The notes under the pieces: model-generated
The model's input: the letters and a program-made list of their open reading frames with translations, nothing else
What the model was told of the DNA's origin: nothing
Database searches by the model: none
Shown: positions 63,107 through 64,000 of the stretch, in pieces
Position numbering within the stretch: the stretch's first letter is position 1
Layout: each line of letters starts with the position of its first letter
Program-made: the position numbers and the translations under genes
Assembly: GCF_009649845.1 (NCBI RefSeq)
Contig: NZ_WJIE01000014.1
Span: forward strand, 62,001-126,000
Reading direction: 5' to 3'
From: Polyangium spumosum
GTDB lineage: Bacteria; Myxococcota_A; Polyangia; Polyangiales; Polyangiaceae
DNA: 64,000 nucleotides

Positions 63107-64000
63107 CTACCGGGACATGCCCCGGTACCACGCCACGAACCGCTCGATCCCCTCCCGAATCCCCGTCGTCGGCGTATACCCGAGCGAAGCGCGCGCGCGC
63201 GTGATGTCCGCGATCGTGTGCTCGACGTCGCCGACGACGCTCGGCCCGCGGTGGACGATCGCAGGCTTGCCGAGGGCCTCGGAGAGCAACACGACGACCT
63301 CGTTCAACGTCGTCGGCGCGCCGCCGGCGCCGAGGTTGTACACGCGGTAGCCCTCGCCCACCCGGTCGATCGCGCGGAGCGTGCCGTCGATCACGTCGTC
63401 GACGTAGGTGTAGTCGCGGCTCGCCTCGCCCGTGCCGTAGAGCTCGATCGGCTCGCCTCGATCGATCGCGCGGCAGAAGGCGTGGATGGCCATCTCGGGG
63501 CGCTGGCGCGGGCCGTAGACCGTGAAGTAACGCAAGCTCGTCACGCCGAGGCCGTGCGTGTGCACGAGCGCGCGCAAGACGAGCTCGGCCGCGCGCTTGC
63601 TCGCGGCGTACGGGCTCAACGGCTCGTCGGCGTGGTCGTCCTCCGCGAAGGGAAAGCGCTTGCTCGCGCCGTACACCGAGGAGCTCGACGCGAAGACGAA
63701 GCGGCGCACGCCCCGCGCACGAGCGTGCTCGGCCAGGCGCGTCGTGCCCTCGACGTTCACGCGCTGGTAACGCGAAGGCGAAGAGAGGCTCGGGCGCACG
63801 CCCGCGAGGCCCGCGAGGTGCACGACGACGTCGAAGTCCGTCGCCGAAAAGACCTCGGTCACGGCCGCCTCGTCGAGCAGGCAGGCCTCGACGACGTGGG
63901 CGCGGCCGCGGATCTTCGCGAGGTTCCGCTCCTTGAGCGAGCGCGGGTAGAACGGGTCGAAGCTGTCGAGGCCAACGACGGTGTCGCCCCGATCGAGCAG
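63107..64000 (-). CDS. Nucleotide-sugar 4-epimerase (UDP-glucuronate epimerase-like), 5' end outside window
   Basis: NAD-dependent sugar epimerase of the extended SDR family; the frame is open to the right edge (first visible residues LLDRGDTVVGLDSFDPFYP), so the N-terminal NAD motif is missing. The visible part shows GLDSFDPFYPRSLKERNL, HLAGLAGVRPS, SSSVYG and YAASKRAAE (the catalytic Tyr-x-x-x-Lys), GRYFTVYGPRQRPEMA and the C-terminal SLGYTPTTGIREGIERFV. The substrate-side DPFYPRSLKERNL and PRQRPEMA fit UDP-glucuronate 4-epimerases. It provides UDP-galacturonate for surface glycan. The 3' stop abuts that of the XRE gene. Confidence 0.88.
   Translation of the reverse strand: MLDRGDTVVGLDSFDPFYPRSLKERNLAKIRGRAHVVEACLLDEAAVTEVFSATDFDVVVHLAGLAGVRPSLSSPSRYQRVNVEGTTRLAEHARARGVRRFVFASSSSVYGASKRFPFAEDDHADEPLSPYAASKRAAELVLRALVHTHGLGVTSLRYFTVYGPRQRPEMAIHAFCRAIDRGEPIELYGTGEASRDYTYVDDVIDGTLRAIDRVGEGYRVYNLGAGGAPTTLNEVVVLLSEALGKPAIVHRGPSVVGDVEHTIADITRARASLGYTPTTGIREGIERFVAWYRGMSR

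Overview
The window is 64 kb of GC-rich chromosome with very dense gene packing. It most likely comes from a large-genome myxobacterium of the Polyangiaceae (Sorangium/Polyangium type). Reasons are the FHA/sigma-54 enhancer-binding regulator, a Ser/Thr kinase fused to other modules, many lipoproteins with Gly-Gly-Ala linkers and Cys-rich secreted domains, KGG stress proteins, and almost no operons of classical function. I see no rRNA, tRNA, CRISPR, integrase or transposase. This looks like ordinary chromosome with about 55 protein genes. No database search was possible; family calls come from motifs read by eye.

Layout. 1-9.2 kb: a vWA protein, a phospholipase-C-like protein that has lost its metal ligands, an FHA/sigma-54 regulator behind a 2x52-bp palindromic repeat, a patatin, a molybdenum oxidoreductase/PepSY pair, two KGG stress proteins and a class II photolyase. 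9.4-16.2 kb: an S9 peptidase and a GH5 glycosidase facing each other across a strong terminator, two lipoproteins, and a divergent RNase HII-like protein. 16.2-27.2 kb: 2-oxoacid dehydrogenase E1-alpha plus dihydrolipoyl dehydrogenase, three Cys-rich/Gly-rich lipoproteins, a tightly coupled HEAT / lipocalin-like / DUF4149 operon, and a 2x[4Fe-4S] ferredoxin with a textbook promoter. 27.2-39.4 kb: a Ser/Thr kinase, a CPA2 antiporter, a degenerate cyclase/ATPase signalling protein, MlaE, rhomboid, CysRS and a DnaJ protein.

39.4-45.7 kb: a small-protein/HNH pair, then asparagine synthetase, a KamA radical-SAM aminomutase and a double universal stress protein on one strand, divergent from an NhaR-like LysR regulator. 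I rate this as the most interesting system. The aminomutase appears to have Arg where lysine 2,3-aminomutase has a lysine-binding Asp, so the cluster may make and amidate a beta-amino acid (for example beta-glutamate to beta-glutamine) as a stress-regulated compatible solute.

45.8-64 kb: acyl-CoA synthetase, two methyltransferases, a GreA/GreB factor, then envelope and surface-glycan genes: a flippase-like membrane protein coupled to a sulfatase-fold membrane enzyme, three GT-C type membrane glycosyltransferases, GDP-L-fucose synthase, an XRE regulator and the 3' part of a nucleotide-sugar 4-epimerase running off the window.

Two start modes are visible. Some genes carry strong Shine-Dalgarno sequences. 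At least eight instead have a TANNNT hexamer ending 6-10 nt before the start codon and no Shine-Dalgarno, which suggests leaderless mRNAs. Many convergent genes have zero to a few bases between stop codons.
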